Translations under genes and position numbers: made by a program
Notes under the pieces: generated by a model
The model's database searches: none
What the model saw: only the letters and a program-made list of their open reading frames with translations
What the model was told of the DNA's origin: nothing
Assembly: GCF_003596405.1 (NCBI RefSeq)
Contig: NZ_QYUR01000006.1
Span: 558,001-622,000 of the forward strand
DNA: 64,000 nucleotides
Reading direction: 5' to 3'
DNA from: Pseudomonas cavernicola
GTDB taxonomy: Bacteria; Pseudomonadota; Gammaproteobacteria; Pseudomonadales; Pseudomonadaceae
Part shown: positions 27,270-38,135 of the stretch, piece by piece
How the letters are laid out: each line of letters begins with the position of its first letter
Numbering within the stretch: the first letter of the stretch is position 1

Positions 27270-28325
27270 TCAGCGAGCAAACAGCTCCAACTGCTCGCTC
27301 ACCCTCCGCAAATCGACCAGCCGCACACCGACACCGATCAGCCGCACCGGCTTGCCGCCACGCTCGAACGCGCTACTCAACAACTTCCGATAACTGTCCA
27401 GATCGTGCGCGGCTCCAGCTTGCTCCAGGGTAGTCTGGGTGAAGTCATGGAATTTCAATTTAACGAAAGGTTTGTCCGCCCGGTAACTGCCATCCAGGCG
27501 CGCCATGCGCTCGTTCAACAGCTCCAGCAAGCCCGGTAAACGCTCCAGGCAAGCCGGCAGATCGGGCAAATCCTTGTCGTAGGTATTTTCCACGCTCACG
27601 GTCTGTCGGCGGCTGTCGACCTGCACCGGACGCTCATCGATGCCACGCGCCAGGTTCCATAAGCGTTCGCCAAAGCTGCCGAACTCGCGCACCAGCGCCA
27701 ACTTGCTCCACTCGCGCAGATCCAGACAGGTGATTATCCCCAGGCGCCCAAGCTTGTCCGCGGTGACCTTGCCCACCCCATGCAGCTTGCTGACTGGCAG
27801 CGCCGAGACGAAGCCCTCCACCTCATCCGGGGTAATCACGAATAGACCGTTGGGCTTGCGCCAGTCACTGGCGATCTTGGCGAGGAATTTATTCGGCGCC
27901 ACCCCGGCGGACACGGTGATATGCAGCTGCAGCGAGACCCGCCGCCGAATGTCCTGGGCAATACGGGTGGCGCTACCGGAAAAGTGCGGGCAATCCGAGA
28001 CATCCAGAAAGGCCTCATCGAGCGACAAAGGCTCGATAATCTCGGTGTATTCGCGAAAGATCGCCTGGATTTCCCGCGAGACCTCTTTATAAACGTCCAT
28101 CCGCGGCTTGACGATCAGCAGATCCGGGCACAGTTTCAGTGCATGCCGCGAGGACATGGCCGAACGCACGCCATAAGCCCGTGCTTCATAGTTACAGGTG
28201 GCGATTACCCCACGCCGATCCGCCGATCCACCGACCGCCACGGGTTTATTGGCCAGGCGGGGGTCGTCGCGCATCTCGATGGCGGCGTAAAAGCAGTCGC
28301 AGTCGACGTGGATAATCTTGCGCAC
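27270..28325 (-). CDS. dinB: DNA polymerase IV
   Basis: A Y-family translesion polymerase of 351 residues. The metal-binding motifs are present: HVDCDCFYAAIEM (Asp 8) and SLDEAFLDVSD (about residues 101-111). GVAPNKFLAKIASDWRKPNG is the thumb/palm signature. The C-terminus ends RRVSEQLELFAR, which resembles a beta-clamp-binding tail (QLELF). I found no CTG-N10-CAG LexA box directly upstream. It converges towards the inverted-end element. Confidence 0.96.
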   Translation of the reverse strand: MRKIIHVDCDCFYAAIEMRDDPRLANKPVAVGGSADRRGVIATCNYEARAYGVRSAMSSRHALKLCPDLLIVKPRMDVYKEVSREIQAIFREYTEIIEPLSLDEAFLDVSDCPHFSGSATRIAQDIRRRVSLQLHITVSAGVAPNKFLAKIASDWRKPNGLFVITPDEVEGFVSALPVSKLHGVGKVTADKLGRLGIITCLDLREWSKLALVREFGSFGERLWNLARGIDERPVQVDSRRQTVSVENTYDKDLPDLPACLERLPGLLELLNERMARLDGSYRADKPFVKLKFHDFTQTTLEQAGAAHDLDSYRKLLSSAFERGGKPVRLIGVGVRLVDLRRVSEQLELFAR

Positions 28326-28428
28326 AGAAAGTCCGGTAAGCCCCGCCCAGCATGGCCTTGAGCCTCGCAGTGTAGCACTAGGGCAGCGCTAAGCATCTGA
28401 ACAAACAACAGTTTTTCAAAACTAAAGG

Positions 28429-28456
28429 TTGACAGCCGAGCGCCCAACTGTAGAAT
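28429..28456 (+). promoter_or_regulatory. Sigma-70 promoter of first tRNA-fMet
   Basis: TTGACA (28429-28434), 16-bp spacer, TAGAAT (28451-28456). The -10 ends six bases before the tRNA 5' end. Confidence 0.8.
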
Positions 28457-28462
28457 AGCCGG

Positions 28463-28539
<77 letters not shown>

Positions 28540-28547
28540 AACAAATA

Positions 28548-28577
28548 AAGGGTCACTTGAAAAAGTGGCCCTTTTTT
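28548..28577 (+). terminator. Terminator of tRNA-fMet copy 1
   Basis: AAGGGTCACTT / AAGTGGCCCTT stem with a GAAA loop and a T6 tail. Confidence 0.88.
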
Positions 28578-28631
28578 GTGCCTGTCGTTCCGACAAACAC
28601 TTAAGTCTTTGATCCAAAAGCAAAATAGCGG

Positions 28632-28659
28632 TTGACAGGGCAGCGCTCGACTGTAGAAT
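28632..28659 (+). promoter_or_regulatory. Sigma-70 promoter of second tRNA-fMet
   Basis: TTGACA (28632-28637), 16-bp spacer, TAGAAT (28654-28659). It is the same architecture as the first copy, so each tRNA has its own promoter. Confidence 0.8.
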
Positions 28660-28665
28660 AGCCGG

Positions 28666-28742
<77 letters not shown>

Positions 28743-28749
28743 AACATTT

Positions 28750-28776
28750 AAAGGCCACTTGAAAAAGTGGCCTTTT
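28750..28776 (+). terminator. Terminator of tRNA-fMet copy 2
   Basis: AAAGGCCACTT / AAGTGGCCTTT stem, GAAA loop and T4 tail; related to the terminator of copy 1. Confidence 0.85.
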
Positions 28777-28802
28777 GTGTTTCTGGCGTTCCTGAATCAG
28801 CT

Positions 28803-29636
28803 TTACAGCTGCTCAGGGTAGCGCGCTAACAATGCCCCCAGATTGCGCTCCAACTCGTCATCGGTTTGTCCGCCCTGGACCAGCATCCACTCGACTCGTT
28901 TCACGGTTTCAGCTGAAGCCATCTCGGCGACAAAGCGCTGCGACTCATCGGCCAAAGCGGCCGAGTCCAATTGCGTGCACTGCCCTACCACAGCTTTGGC
29001 ATGGGCAATACCGGCAGCGGGAAAGCTGGCGATACGCCGCGCCAAGGCTTCGGTAAAGGGTCGTAGCTCTGCATCCGCCAGCGCGCGGTTGATCCAGCCG
29101 TAACGCTCAGCGGTCTCGGCGTCGTAGTCAGCCCCGCTCAAACAGACTTCCAGCGCCCGCCCCCGGCCGAGCATCTGCGCCAGCCGCACGCAGCCCCCGG
29201 CACCCGGATGTAGACCCACCGCCACTTCCGGCTGACCGAGCAGCGCCCTCTCGCGGGAGGCAAAGCGCATATCCAGCGCCAAGAGAAATTCACTGCCGGC
29301 GCCACGGGCGCGCCCCTGCAACTCACCGATGGTGACTTGCGGCAAACGCGCAAAACGACTGAACAACGCACTCAACAGGCTTGGCTCACCGGCAGGCGGC
29401 AAGACTGGCGCCTGCTCACCGACCTGCCCGGCCAAATCATAGTGAGCGATGAAGAAGTCCGGATTGGCACTGCGAAACAGCACAACCCGAGTGGCAATAT
29501 CCTGTTCCAGCTCCTTGACCAGCCGCAACAGATCGACCACCACTTGACGATCGAGCAAGTTGATCGGCGGATGGTCGAAACTGATGATGGCTACGCCTGC
29601 TTCATCGTGACGTTGCAGACTGTTATAGGGGGTCAT
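28803..29636 (-). CDS. Enoyl-CoA hydratase/isomerase family protein
   Basis: A 277-residue crotonase-fold protein. The fold is clear from ISFDHPPINLLDRQVVVDLL near the N-terminus, an oxyanion-hole segment IGELQGRARGAGSEFLLALD (about 104-123) and GQPEVAVGLHPGAGG (about 138-152). The first catalytic Glu of true hydratases lies in the segment that here reads RGAGSEF, so a carboxylate is available, but substrate and exact reaction cannot be deduced. The gene stands alone and converges on the tRNA terminators. Confidence 0.85.
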   Translation of the reverse strand: MTPYNSLQRHDEAGVAIISFDHPPINLLDRQVVVDLLRLVKELEQDIATRVVLFRSANPDFFIAHYDLAGQVGEQAPVLPPAGEPSLLSALFSRFARLPQVTIGELQGRARGAGSEFLLALDMRFASRERALLGQPEVAVGLHPGAGGCVRLAQMLGRGRALEVCLSGADYDAETAERYGWINRALADAELRPFTEALARRIASFPAAGIAHAKAVVGQCTQLDSAALADESQRFVAEMASAETVKRVEWMLVQGGQTDDELERNLGALLARYPEQL

Positions 29637-29803
29637 AAGTGCTTCTCCAATTGGTGTGCCGCGAGCATGCGGCGTAGCGAGCAGCGCCCGGAACTACTAT
29701 CCAGCCGCAGAATAATGCGGCCCTCGGAAAATATTTATCGCGCAGCCATTGGTAACCAGCCCAGGCACCCCCACTCTGTCGCGCACAGCCTTAGAGGTGC
29801 TCC

Positions 29804-32445
29804 ATGCGCGCCAATCCACCCGATGTGCAACCGCTTCCTCCTGCTTCCGAGCCAATCACCTCGACGCGCCTGCGCTGGCTGGAGCGCCTCAGCACTTACC
29901 GACAGCCCTTAGGCCTGGCGCTGACGTTGCTGCTGTTCGGGGTGGGGTTGATTGCCTGCCGCCACCTGCTCAGCGAGCTGGACCCGAATGCCCTGCGCGA
30001 CTCGTTGCTCAGCGTACCGACGCCCTCGTTGCTCGGTGCCCTGGCAGCCACCGCGCTCGGTTTTATGATCCTACTCGGCTATGAATGGTCGGCCAGCCAC
30101 TATGCCGATGTGCAGTTGCCGGTGCCGACCATCGCCTTTGGCGGCTTTAGCGCCTTCGCCATCGGCAATGCGGTGGGCTTGTCGCTGCTCTCCGGGGGCT
30201 CGGTGCGCTACCGCCTCTACGCCCGTAACGGCTTAGGGGCTAGCGAAGTGGCGAGGATGACGCTGTTCGCCAGCCTCTCCCTGGGTTGCGCCCTGCCCAT
30301 CCTGGCCGCGCTGGCCACCCTCAGCGACCTGCCAGATGCCGCGGCCGCGCTGCACCTGCCTGCGCCGTGCTGGCTGGTATTGCCGGCGCCGTCCTGCTGA
30401 TCGGCGGCTTGTTGGTGGCCGGCATCTATCGCCGCCGCCTGCCCGAGCAGCCGATGCCACAGAACCTGCTGGTGCGTGTCGGCCGTCGCACCCTGCGTCT
30501 CCCCGGTTTACGCCTGTCCCTGCTGCAACTACTGATCACCGCACTGGATGTGACGGCCGCAGCCACTGTGCTGTATCTGCTGCTGCCCGAAGCGCCGCCG
30601 TTCGGTGCCTTCATGCTGGTCTATCTGCTCGCCCTGGCGGCGGGCGTGCTCAGTCATGTGCCAGGTGGTGTCGGGGTATTCGAAGCGGTGTTGCTGGCGG
30701 CCTTTGCTGACCAGCTCGGCGCTGCACCGCTGGCCGCGGCCCTGCTGCTCTATCGCCTGATCTATGTGCTGCTGCCGCTGTTGCTGGCCTGCCTGCTGCT
30801 GTTGCTGGTCGAAGCCCAGCGCCTGCTGCCCACGCGCCAAGCCATGCGCGTCGCCTCCGGCATGGCCGCGCCGGTGCTGGCGCTGCTGGTATTCCTCTCC
30901 GGTATGGTGCTGCTGTTCTCCGGTGCCACCCCGGCGATCGACACCCGCCTGGAACACCTCGGCTTTCTGATTCCGCATCGGTTGGTCGACGCCTCGCATC
31001 TCGGCGCCAGCCTGATCGGTGTGCTCTGCCTGCTACTCGCCCAAGGCCTGCGCCGACGCCTCTCGGCCGCCTGGGCACTGACCCTGGCACTATTACTGGT
31101 CGGCGCCCTACTCTCCCTGCTGAAAGGCTTCGACTGGGAAGAGGCCAGCCTGCTGACCCTTACCGCCAGCCTCCTGGCCCTGTTCCGGCGCTCCTTCTAC
31201 CGCCCCAGCCGGCTGCTGGAGCTGCCGTTCTCACCGCTCTACCTAGTCGCCAGCGTCTGTGTACTGGCCGCCTCGGTCTGGCTGCTGCTGTTCGCCTATC
31301 AGGGCGTGCCCTACAGCCACGAGCTCTGGTGGCAATTCACGCTGGATGCCAATGCCCCACGCGCCCTGCGCTCGGCGTTGGGCAGCGCGGTGCTGCTGGT
31401 CATCGTCGCGCTGACCTGGCTGCTGCGCACCGCACCGCCGGTGATCAATCTGCCGGATGGCGAGGAACTGGCGACTGCCGCGGCCATCCTCAAGGCCTCC
31501 GACCAGCCGGACGGCGGCCTGGCCCTGACTGGCGACAAGGCACTGCTGTTCCATCAGGGCGATGACGCCTTCCTCATGTACGCCCGTCGCGGCCGCAGCC
31601 TGGTCGCGCTGTATGACCCGATCGGCCCAGCGCAGCAGCGTGCCGAGCTGATCTGGCAGTTCCGCGACCTCTGCGACCTGCACCATGCCCGCCCGGTGTT
31701 CTACCAGGTTCGCGCGGAGAACCTGCCGTTCTACATGGACATCGGCCTGACCGCGCTGAAACTCGGCGAGGAAGCTCGTGTCGATCTACCGCGCTTCGAT
31801 CTCGAGGCCAAAGGCAAGGAGATGAAAGACCTGCGCTACACCTGGAACCGCGGCCAACGTGATGGTCTGGCGCTGGAAATCTACCCCGCCGGTGAGGTGC
31901 CACTGGATGAGCTGAAGGCGATTTCCGAGGCCTGGCTGAGCGGTAAAAACGTTCGCGAGAAAGGCTTCTCGCTGGGCCGTTTCACCCCACAATACCTGCA
32001 GCATTTCCGCATCGCGGTGATTCGCTTCCAAGGCCGCGCGGTAGCTTTCGCCAATCTGCTGGAAACCCACAGCCACGAGTTGGCCAGCCTGGACCTGATG
32101 CGCGCACACCCACAAGCGCCTAAGCTGACTATGGAGTTCCTCATGCTTGGCCTGATCCTGCACTTCAAAGAACAAGGCTATGCGCGTTTCAGCCTTGGTA
32201 TGGTGCCGCTGGCAGGCCTGCAACCGCGCCGCGGTGCGCCGCTGACCCAGCGGCTTGGCGCCATGGTGTTCCGGCGTGGCGAGCAGCTCTACAATTTCCA
32301 AGGGTTGCGCCGCTTCAAGGACAAATTCCAACCGGATTGAGAACCGCGCTACATGGCCGTGCCCGCCGGCCTCGACCCACTGGTAGCCTTGGCTGACACC
32401 GCCGCCCTGATCGCTGGCGGCCTGACTGGACTGGTGAAACGCTGA
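29804..32445 (+). pseudogene. mprF: MprF-type aminoacyl-phosphatidylglycerol synthase, frameshifted and with an early stop
   Basis: MprF proteins move an amino acid (Ala or Lys) from its tRNA to phosphatidylglycerol and flip the product. The gene reads well from ATG 29804 (helices of the flippase half) to about 30370. One base is then missing: TLSDLPDAAAALHLPAP continues in another frame as VLAGIAGAVLLIGGLLVAG. That frame runs through the remaining helices and the DUF2156 synthase domain to a TGA at 32338-32340. Beyond it the frame continues with EPRY and a 30-residue hydrophobic tail to a TGA at 32443-32445. That stop overlaps the next gene's ATG, so it is probably the native one, and the earlier TGA replaces a Trp codon. 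Confidence 0.82.
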
Positions 32446-33713
32446 TGATCCGACGCTACTGGCGACATACGCTCGCCGTCCTCATCCTGATGGTTCTGGC
32501 TATCGGCCTGCTGCTGTGGAGCCGCGCGACCGCCGCGCCCAGCGTGGAACACCTGCAATTAACCGACGGCAGCCCGCTGACCTTGGTTAAGCCCGGTAAA
32601 GCGGCGCCAGCTCAGGTGGCCCTGGCCGTGCCGGCCGAGCAAGCGCTGAGCGATGCGCAACTGCTTGCCCTCAGCCGTGACAGCGGTGCACAGCTGGTGC
32701 AATTCGTCCTCGCCGAGGGTGACTGCAACGCCCAGCAGCAACGCCTGCAAGCCAGCCTGGAGCATCTGGCGGGCCCAGCCACGCTGGTCGCCGGCATTGG
32801 CCCCGGCGCTACGCTGGCCTGGCGCTGGCTGGCCGGGCAGGACAACGATCAGGCCCAGGCGCTGTCGGTAGCCTTCACGGTAGAAAAGCCAAACTGCCCG
32901 ACCCCCTTGCCGGCAAAAGCCGCCCACGGCCACTGGCTGGCGGCCTGGAACGACAGCCCGGACGATCCCAGCGCGGCATTCGCCCGCGAGCAAAGCAATG
33001 GCGAAACCAGCATCAGCGACTACGACACGCCTTTGGCACAAGTACTCGACAGCCAACTGCGCCGCCTGCTGCAGGGCCAAGGCGATGCGATGCCGGTGGT
33101 GGAAGTGCCTGCGGCACAAGCGACCGACACCGTCACCCTGTTCTATTCCGGCGATGGCGGCTGGCGTGACCTGGATCGCGCTGTAGCCGGGGAAATGGCC
33201 AAACGCGGCTATCCGGTGGTCGGCATCGACGCCCTGCGCTACTACTGGCAGCACAAAAGCCCGGAACAGAGCGCCAGCGATCTGGCCAAGCTGATGCAGC
33301 ACTACCGGCAAAAATGGGGCGCCAAGCGCTTCGTCCTTACCGGTTATTCCTTCGGCGCCGATGTGCTGCCAGCCATCTACAACCGCCTGCCCACCAGCGA
33401 ACAACAACAGGTGGCGGCTATCTTGCTGATCGCCCTGGCTCGTAGCGGCAGCTTTGAAATAGAAGTCCAGGGCTGGCTCGGTAGCGCCGGCAAAGAGGCC
33501 GCCATCGGCCCGGAAGTAGCACGCCTGCCAGCGGCCAAAGTGCTGTGCGTATATGGCAAGGAAGAAATCAGCGAAAGCGGCTGCACCGAAGCAACCAGCG
33601 TCGGCGAAAAGTTCGAGCTACCCGGCGGCCACCATTTCGACGAGGACTACCCGGCCCTGGCGGCACGTCTGATCAAGGCCATCCAGAGCCGCCAGCTCAC
33701 GCCCGCCGGTTGA
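32445..33713 (+). CDS. AcvB/VirJ-type aminoacyl-phosphatidylglycerol hydrolase
   Basis: A 422-residue protein of the AcvB/VirJ family. In P. aeruginosa the homologue next to mprF hydrolyses alanyl-phosphatidylglycerol in the periplasm. A signal-anchor helix occupies residues 8-27. The C-terminal VirJ domain (about 225-415) has FYSGDGGWRDLD and the nucleophile elbow GYSFGADVLP with Ser302. The ATG overlaps the native mprF stop (TGATG), so it was made with the synthase; with mprF damaged, this enzyme may have lost its substrate. No symbol is standard, though apgH has been used. Confidence 0.85.
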   Translation: MIRRYWRHTLAVLILMVLAIGLLLWSRATAAPSVEHLQLTDGSPLTLVKPGKAAPAQVALAVPAEQALSDAQLLALSRDSGAQLVQFVLAEGDCNAQQQRLQASLEHLAGPATLVAGIGPGATLAWRWLAGQDNDQAQALSVAFTVEKPNCPTPLPAKAAHGHWLAAWNDSPDDPSAAFAREQSNGETSISDYDTPLAQVLDSQLRRLLQGQGDAMPVVEVPAAQATDTVTLFYSGDGGWRDLDRAVAGEMAKRGYPVVGIDALRYYWQHKSPEQSASDLAKLMQHYRQKWGAKRFVLTGYSFGADVLPAIYNRLPTSEQQQVAAILLIALARSGSFEIEVQGWLGSAGKEAAIGPEVARLPAAKVLCVYGKEEISESGCTEATSVGEKFELPGGHHFDEDYPALAARLIKAIQSRQLTPAG

Positions 33714-33852
33714 TCCAGGACATAATCAGCTCCCCCGGCTGCACATTAGAGTGCCAACTAAACCCGCGCTGGCGGGCTTAGGCCCAGCCGGCCAGACTGC
33801 CGGCAGCCCCCCTCCCACCAAGAGTGGCGCTGACTCGAACCAAGGAACCACG

Positions 33853-34401
33853 ATGACCTGGAAAAACACCCCATCCCGTTATGGCAGCCTGTCCATTGCC
33901 CTGCACTGGCTAATGCTGGCGTTGATCGTCGGCTTATACGCCTGCATCGAACTCAAGGGCAACTTTCCGAAAGGCAGTGAAACCCGCGAGCTGCTCAAAC
34001 AATGGCACTTCATGCTGGGGCTTGGCGTGTTTGCGCTGGTCTGGTTGCGCGTGTTCGCACGCCTGCTCGCGCCGACACCAGGCATTGAGCCGGCACCGCA
34101 AGGCTGGCAGAAGGCCCTCGGCCAACTGATGCACCTGGCGCTTTATGCCTTGATGATCGGCGCACCACTGGCCGGCTGGTTAGTCCTCAGTGCTGCGGGC
34201 AAACCGATTCCATTCTTTGGCCTGGAACTGCCAGCCTTGATCGGCAAGAACCCGGATTTGGCCGGAGAAATCAAGGAATGGCACGAACTGGCCGGCACCT
34301 TCGGCTACTGGCTGATTGGCCTGCATGCCGCGGCGGCGCTGTTCCACCACTTCATCAGCCGCGATAACACCTTCATCCGCATGCTGCCCGGTCGCGGCTA
34401 A
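33853..34401 (+). CDS. Cytochrome b561
   Basis: A 182-residue inner-membrane diheme b-type cytochrome. Four helices are visible at about 14-33, 48-68, 92-116 and 150-172. Likely heme-ligand histidines are in IALHWLML, LKQWHFMLG, LMHLALYA and IGLHAAAALFHH. It accepts electrons from ubiquinol; homologues act in superoxide removal. An AAGGAACC ribosome site precedes the ATG. It lies after the mprF/hydrolase pair, as in P. aeruginosa. Confidence 0.93.
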   Translation: MTWKNTPSRYGSLSIALHWLMLALIVGLYACIELKGNFPKGSETRELLKQWHFMLGLGVFALVWLRVFARLLAPTPGIEPAPQGWQKALGQLMHLALYALMIGAPLAGWLVLSAAGKPIPFFGLELPALIGKNPDLAGEIKEWHELAGTFGYWLIGLHAAAALFHHFISRDNTFIRMLPGRG

Positions 34402-34463
34402 CAGACCGTTGAAACTATCGAGCTAACGGCTGAGCGCTTGATTCGTGCGCCTACCGCAATTCC

Positions 34464-34498
34464 GTAGGCTGGGTTTCGCCTAGCTCTACCCAGCCTAC
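34464..34498. repeat. Short inverted repeat of the GTAGGSTGGGT type, 35 bp
   Basis: GTAGGCTGGGT and ACCCAGCCTAC, perfect 11-bp arms around a 13-base loop, between the convergent cytochrome b561 and kup genes. It shares its ends with the elements at 16781-16869 and 39434-39494. It could also serve as a bidirectional terminator here. Confidence 0.65.
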
Positions 34499-34534
34499 GA
34501 TCTAAACCGCGCTAGCCAGCCCAGCCCAGGCCGA

Positions 34535-36442
34535 TCAAATCTCCACCTGGGTGCCCAACTCGATCACCCGGTTCAGCGGTAGATTGAAGAAGCGCAGGTT
34601 GCCGTTGGCGTTCTTCAGCAGGAAGGCGAACAACCCCTCGCGCCAGCGCGCCATGCCGATGCGCTTGGTCGGGATCACCGTCTCGCGGCTGAGGAAATAG
34701 GTGGTGCGCATCGGGCTGAAGTCCAGCTCGCTTAAGTGACTCAGCTTGAGCGCCGCCGGTACGTCCGGCTCCTCCATGAAGCCGAAGTGCAGGATCACCC
34801 GGAAGAAGCCCTCGCCATAGGCTCCCACCTCGAAACGCCGCTCCTCCGGTACCCGCGGGCTATCCTCGGCCACCACGGTGAGCAGCACCACCTTCTCGTG
34901 CAGCACCTGGTTGTGCAACAGGTTGTGCAACAGCGCATGGGGCACCGCATCCGAGCGCGCAGTGAGGAACACCGCGGTGCCCTGCACGCGGTGCGGTGGC
35001 TGGGCACGGATGCTGTTGATGAAGATCGGCAGCGGCAGCGCAGCCTCATCCAGACGTTCGACGACGATCTGCCGACCGCGCTTCCAGGTGGTCATCAGGA
35101 TGAAAAGGGCAATACCGACTATCACTGGGAAGGCACCACCCTCGGGAATCTTCGGCACGTTGGCGGCGAAGAACAGGATGTCCACCAGGAGGAAACCGAG
35201 CAGCACCGGAATCGCCAGCCAGTGCGGGGTCTTCCACAGCAGCAGCATCACCGACGCCACCAGCAGGGTGTCGATCAGCATAGTGCCGGTCACTGCCACC
35301 CCGTAGGCGGCGGCCAGCGCGCTGGAGGACTCGAAACCTATGACCAGCAGCACCACGCAGACCATCAGCGCCCAGTTCACCGCGCCGATATAGATCTGCC
35401 CCCGCTCCTCGCTGGAGGTGTGCTGGATAAACATCCGCGGCACGTAGCCGAGCTGGATCGCCTGGCGGGTCAGGGAGAAGGCGCCGGTGATCACCGCCTG
35501 CGAGGCGATGATGGTGGCCAAGGTGGCGAGCCCGATCATCGGCAGCAGCGCCCAGCTCGGCGCCAGCAGGTAGAAGGGGTTACGCGCCACTTCCGGATCG
35601 GCCAGGATCGCCGCTCCCTGACCGAAGTAGTTGAGCACTAGCCCCGGCAGCACCAGGGCGAACCAGGCACGGTCGATCGGCTTGCGGCCGAAGTGGCCCA
35701 TATCGGCATACAGCGCCTCGGCGCCGGTCAGCGCCAGCACCACCGCACCGAGGATGGTCACGCCGATGCCCGGATGGGTGATAAAGAACCGCACGCACCA
35801 ATAGGGGTTGAGCGCCTCCAGCACCTCCGGCCGCTGCAGGATGCCATAGACCCCGAGCGCGCCGAGGACGACGAACCAGATCACCATCACCGGGCCGAAC
35901 AGGATGCCGATACGCGCCGTGCCGTGCTTCTGGATCAGGAACAGGCCGACCAGCACTATCAAGGCCAGCGGCACCACCCAGTGCTCGATCCCGTCAAAAG
36001 CCAGCTGCAGCCCCTCCACCGCGGAGAGCACCGAGATCGCCGGGGTGATCATGCTATCGCCGTAGAACAAGGCCGTACCGAACAGGCCGAGCAGCACCAG
36101 CAGCGTCTTCAGCCGCCGGTAAGGCAGGGCCGCACGCCGCGCCAGGGCGGTGAGCGCCATGACCCCGCCCTCGCCCTGGTTGTCGGCGCGCAGGATAAAC
36201 AGCACGTACTTGATCGACACCACCCAGATCAGCGACCAGAAGATCAGCGAGAGGACGCCCAACACCCCATCCTGGTTGGCCTGCACCCCGTAATGGCCGG
36301 AGAATACCTCCTTCAGGGTGTACAGCGGGCTGGTGCCGATATCGCCATAGACCACCCCCACCGCGGCGACCATCAGGCCGACTGTCGATGATTTAGCCTG
36401 AGTTGCCGGCTCGCCAGCCGCCGCAGAGTGCGTCTTGGACAT
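34535..36442 (-). CDS. kup: Low-affinity K+ uptake transporter Kup
   Basis: A 635-residue K+:H+ symporter of the inner membrane. Started at [15 protein letters not shown] (36442). The signature [18 protein letters not shown] opens the first helix, and [17 protein letters not shown] follows; about twelve hydrophobic helices end near residue 440 and a soluble tail of about 190 residues remains, normal for Kup. An upstream in-frame start is unlikely. It is divergent from rimO. Confidence 0.96.
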   Translation of the reverse strand: MSKTHSAAAGEPATQAKSSTVGLMVAAVGVVYGDIGTSPLYTLKEVFSGHYGVQANQDGVLGVLSLIFWSLIWVVSIKYVLFILRADNQGEGGVMALTALARRAALPYRRLKTLLVLLGLFGTALFYGDSMITPAISVLSAVEGLQLAFDGIEHWVVPLALIVLVGLFLIQKHGTARIGILFGPVMVIWFVVLGALGVYGILQRPEVLEALNPYWCVRFFITHPGIGVTILGAVVLALTGAEALYADMGHFGRKPIDRAWFALVLPGLVLNYFGQGAAILADPEVARNPFYLLAPSWALLPMIGLATLATIIASQAVITGAFSLTRQAIQLGYVPRMFIQHTSSEERGQIYIGAVNWALMVCVVLLVIGFESSSALAAAYGVAVTGTMLIDTLLVASVMLLLWKTPHWLAIPVLLGFLLVDILFFAANVPKIPEGGAFPVIVGIALFILMTTWKRGRQIVVERLDEAALPLPIFINSIRAQPPHRVQGTAVFLTARSDAVPHALLHNLLHNQVLHEKVVLLTVVAEDSPRVPEERRFEVGAYGEGFFRVILHFGFMEEPDVPAALKLSHLSELDFSPMRTTYFLSRETVIPTKRIGMARWREGLFAFLLKNANGNLRFFNLPLNRVIELGTQVEI

Positions 36443-36684
36443 GCAGTAAGCTCCTGAAATGGATCGCGGACAGTGGCGCCACACGCATCTGCCCAAACTG
36501 GCCGGCTTTATACCTGATTATCCCTGCCCTAAGAAGCCGGCGTAGTGCTCGACCGGTCGCACTGAGCATAGCTAACTGGCATCTGCTGGACGGAGGCTGG
36601 TCAAGCGCGCGGCCTGCCGCTAGAATTGCGCACTTTTTGATCAGAGGCGCCGCAAGCGTCCATCTACAAAGCCTGAGGTTATCC

Positions 36685-38010
36685 ATGTCCACCGCCGCCA
36701 CGCCGAAAGTCGGCTTCGTTTCCCTGGGTTGCCCGAAAGCCCTGGTCGACTCCGAACGCATCCTGACTCAGCTGCGCATGGAAGGTTACGAGGTCGTCGC
36801 CACCTATCAGGACGCCGACGTGGTGGTGGTCAACACCTGTGGTTTCATCGACACCGCCAAGGCTGAATCGCTGGAAGTGATCGGTGAAGCCATCGCCGAA
36901 AACGGCAAAGTCATCGTCACCGGCTGCATGGGCGTGGAAGAAAGCGCGATCCGCAACGTACACCCCAGCGTACTGGCCGTCACCGGCCCGCAGCAGTATG
37001 AACAAGTGGTCAACGCCGTTCACGATGCCGTGCCGCCGAAACTCGATCACAACCCGCTGATCGACCTGGTGCCACCGCAAGGTATCAAGCTCACCCCGCG
37101 CCACTACGCCTACCTGAAGATTTCCGAAGGCTGCAACCACAGTTGCAGCTTCTGCATCATCCCGTCGATGCGCGGCAAGCTGGTCAGCCGCCCGGTCGGC
37201 GACGTCTTGGGCGAGGCCGAGCGCCTGGTCAAAGCCGGCGTCAAGGAGCTGCTGGTGATCTCCCAGGACACCAGCGCCTACGGCGTCGACGTGAAATACA
37301 AAACCGACTTCTGGAACGGCCAGCCGGTGAAAACCCGCATGCTGGAGCTGTGCGAGGCTCTCAGCACACTCGGTGTCTGGGTGCGCCTGCACTACGTCTA
37401 CCCGTACCCCAACGTCGACGATGTGATCCCGCTGATGGCCGCCGGCAAGATCCTGCCGTACCTGGACATCCCCTTCCAGCATGCCAGCCCAAAAATCCTC
37501 AAAGCCATGAAACGCCCGGCTTTCGAAGACAAGACCCTGGCGCGCATCAAGAAATGGCGCGAACAGTGCCCGGAGCTGATCATCCGCTCCACCTTCATCG
37601 TCGGTTTCCCCGGCGAAACCGAAGAAGACTTCCAATACCTGCTCGACTGGCTGACCGAAGCCCAGCTCGACCGCGTCGGCTGCTTCCAGTACTCCCGAGT
37701 GGAAGGCGCGCCCGCCAACCTGCTGGACAGCCACGTACCGGATGAGGTCAAACAGGACCGTTGGGATCGCTTCATGGCCCACCAACAAGCCATCAGCGCC
37801 GCCCGTCTGCAATTGAAAGTCGGCAAGGAAATCGAAGTACTGATCGACGAAGTCGACGAACAAGGCGCCGTCGGCCGCTGCTTCTTCGACGCCCCGGAAA
37901 TCGACGGCAACGTCTACGTCGACAGCGACCAAGACCTCAAGCCCGGCGACAAAGTCTGGTGCCGCGTCACCGACGCCGACGAGTACGACCTCTGGGCCGA
38001 AACGCTCTAA
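36685..38010 (+). CDS. rimO: Ribosomal protein S12 methylthiotransferase RimO
   Basis: A radical-SAM enzyme that adds a methylthio group to Asp88 of ribosomal protein S12. The 441-residue protein has the N-terminal UPF0004 domain ([19 protein letters not shown]), the CX3CX2C cluster motif at C150, C154 and C157 ([16 protein letters not shown]), and a C-terminal TRAM domain. It starts at 36685 since earlier in-frame codons lack similarity. A strong terminator follows at 38074. Confidence 0.96.
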   Translation: MSTAATPKVGFVSLGCPKALVDSERILTQLRMEGYEVVATYQDADVVVVNTCGFIDTAKAESLEVIGEAIAENGKVIVTGCMGVEESAIRNVHPSVLAVTGPQQYEQVVNAVHDAVPPKLDHNPLIDLVPPQGIKLTPRHYAYLKISEGCNHSCSFCIIPSMRGKLVSRPVGDVLGEAERLVKAGVKELLVISQDTSAYGVDVKYKTDFWNGQPVKTRMLELCEALSTLGVWVRLHYVYPYPNVDDVIPLMAAGKILPYLDIPFQHASPKILKAMKRPAFEDKTLARIKKWREQCPELIIRSTFIVGFPGETEEDFQYLLDWLTEAQLDRVGCFQYSRVEGAPANLLDSHVPDEVKQDRWDRFMAHQQAISAARLQLKVGKEIEVLIDEVDEQGAVGRCFFDAPEIDGNVYVDSDQDLKPGDKVWCRVTDADEYDLWAETL

Positions 38011-38073
38011 ATATGCACATAGAAACGCCCCGCACTTCAGGCTGTGCGAAAACGTACTAATGGTTGACCAAGC

Positions 38074-38100
38074 AAACGCCCCGACTGGTTCGGGGCGTTT
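38074..38100 (+). terminator. Rho-independent terminator after rimO
   Basis: AAACGCCCCGA / TCGGGGCGTTT, an 11-bp perfect stem with a CTGGT loop, ending in a T-run. Confidence 0.9.
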
Positions 38101-38135
38101 TGCTGTGTGCGGACCCAGGGGAGAAAAAGGCTGTA

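Noticed and set aside
28326..28425. LexA box upstream of dinB
   Set aside because: No CTG-N10-CAG with a plausible AT-rich centre was found in this stretch.
30286..30400. Programmed frameshift in the mprF-type gene
   Set aside because: No slippery heptamer at the joint, and a second lesion is present downstream, so decay or error is simpler.
32353..32445. Separate 30-codon leader peptide before the hydrolase gene
   Set aside because: The same frame continues upstream into mprF across one TGA, so it is better read as the mprF C-terminus.
36679..37932. 417-codon minus-strand frame
   Set aside because: It is the antisense of rimO, low in family similarity, and caused by GC-rich codon bias.
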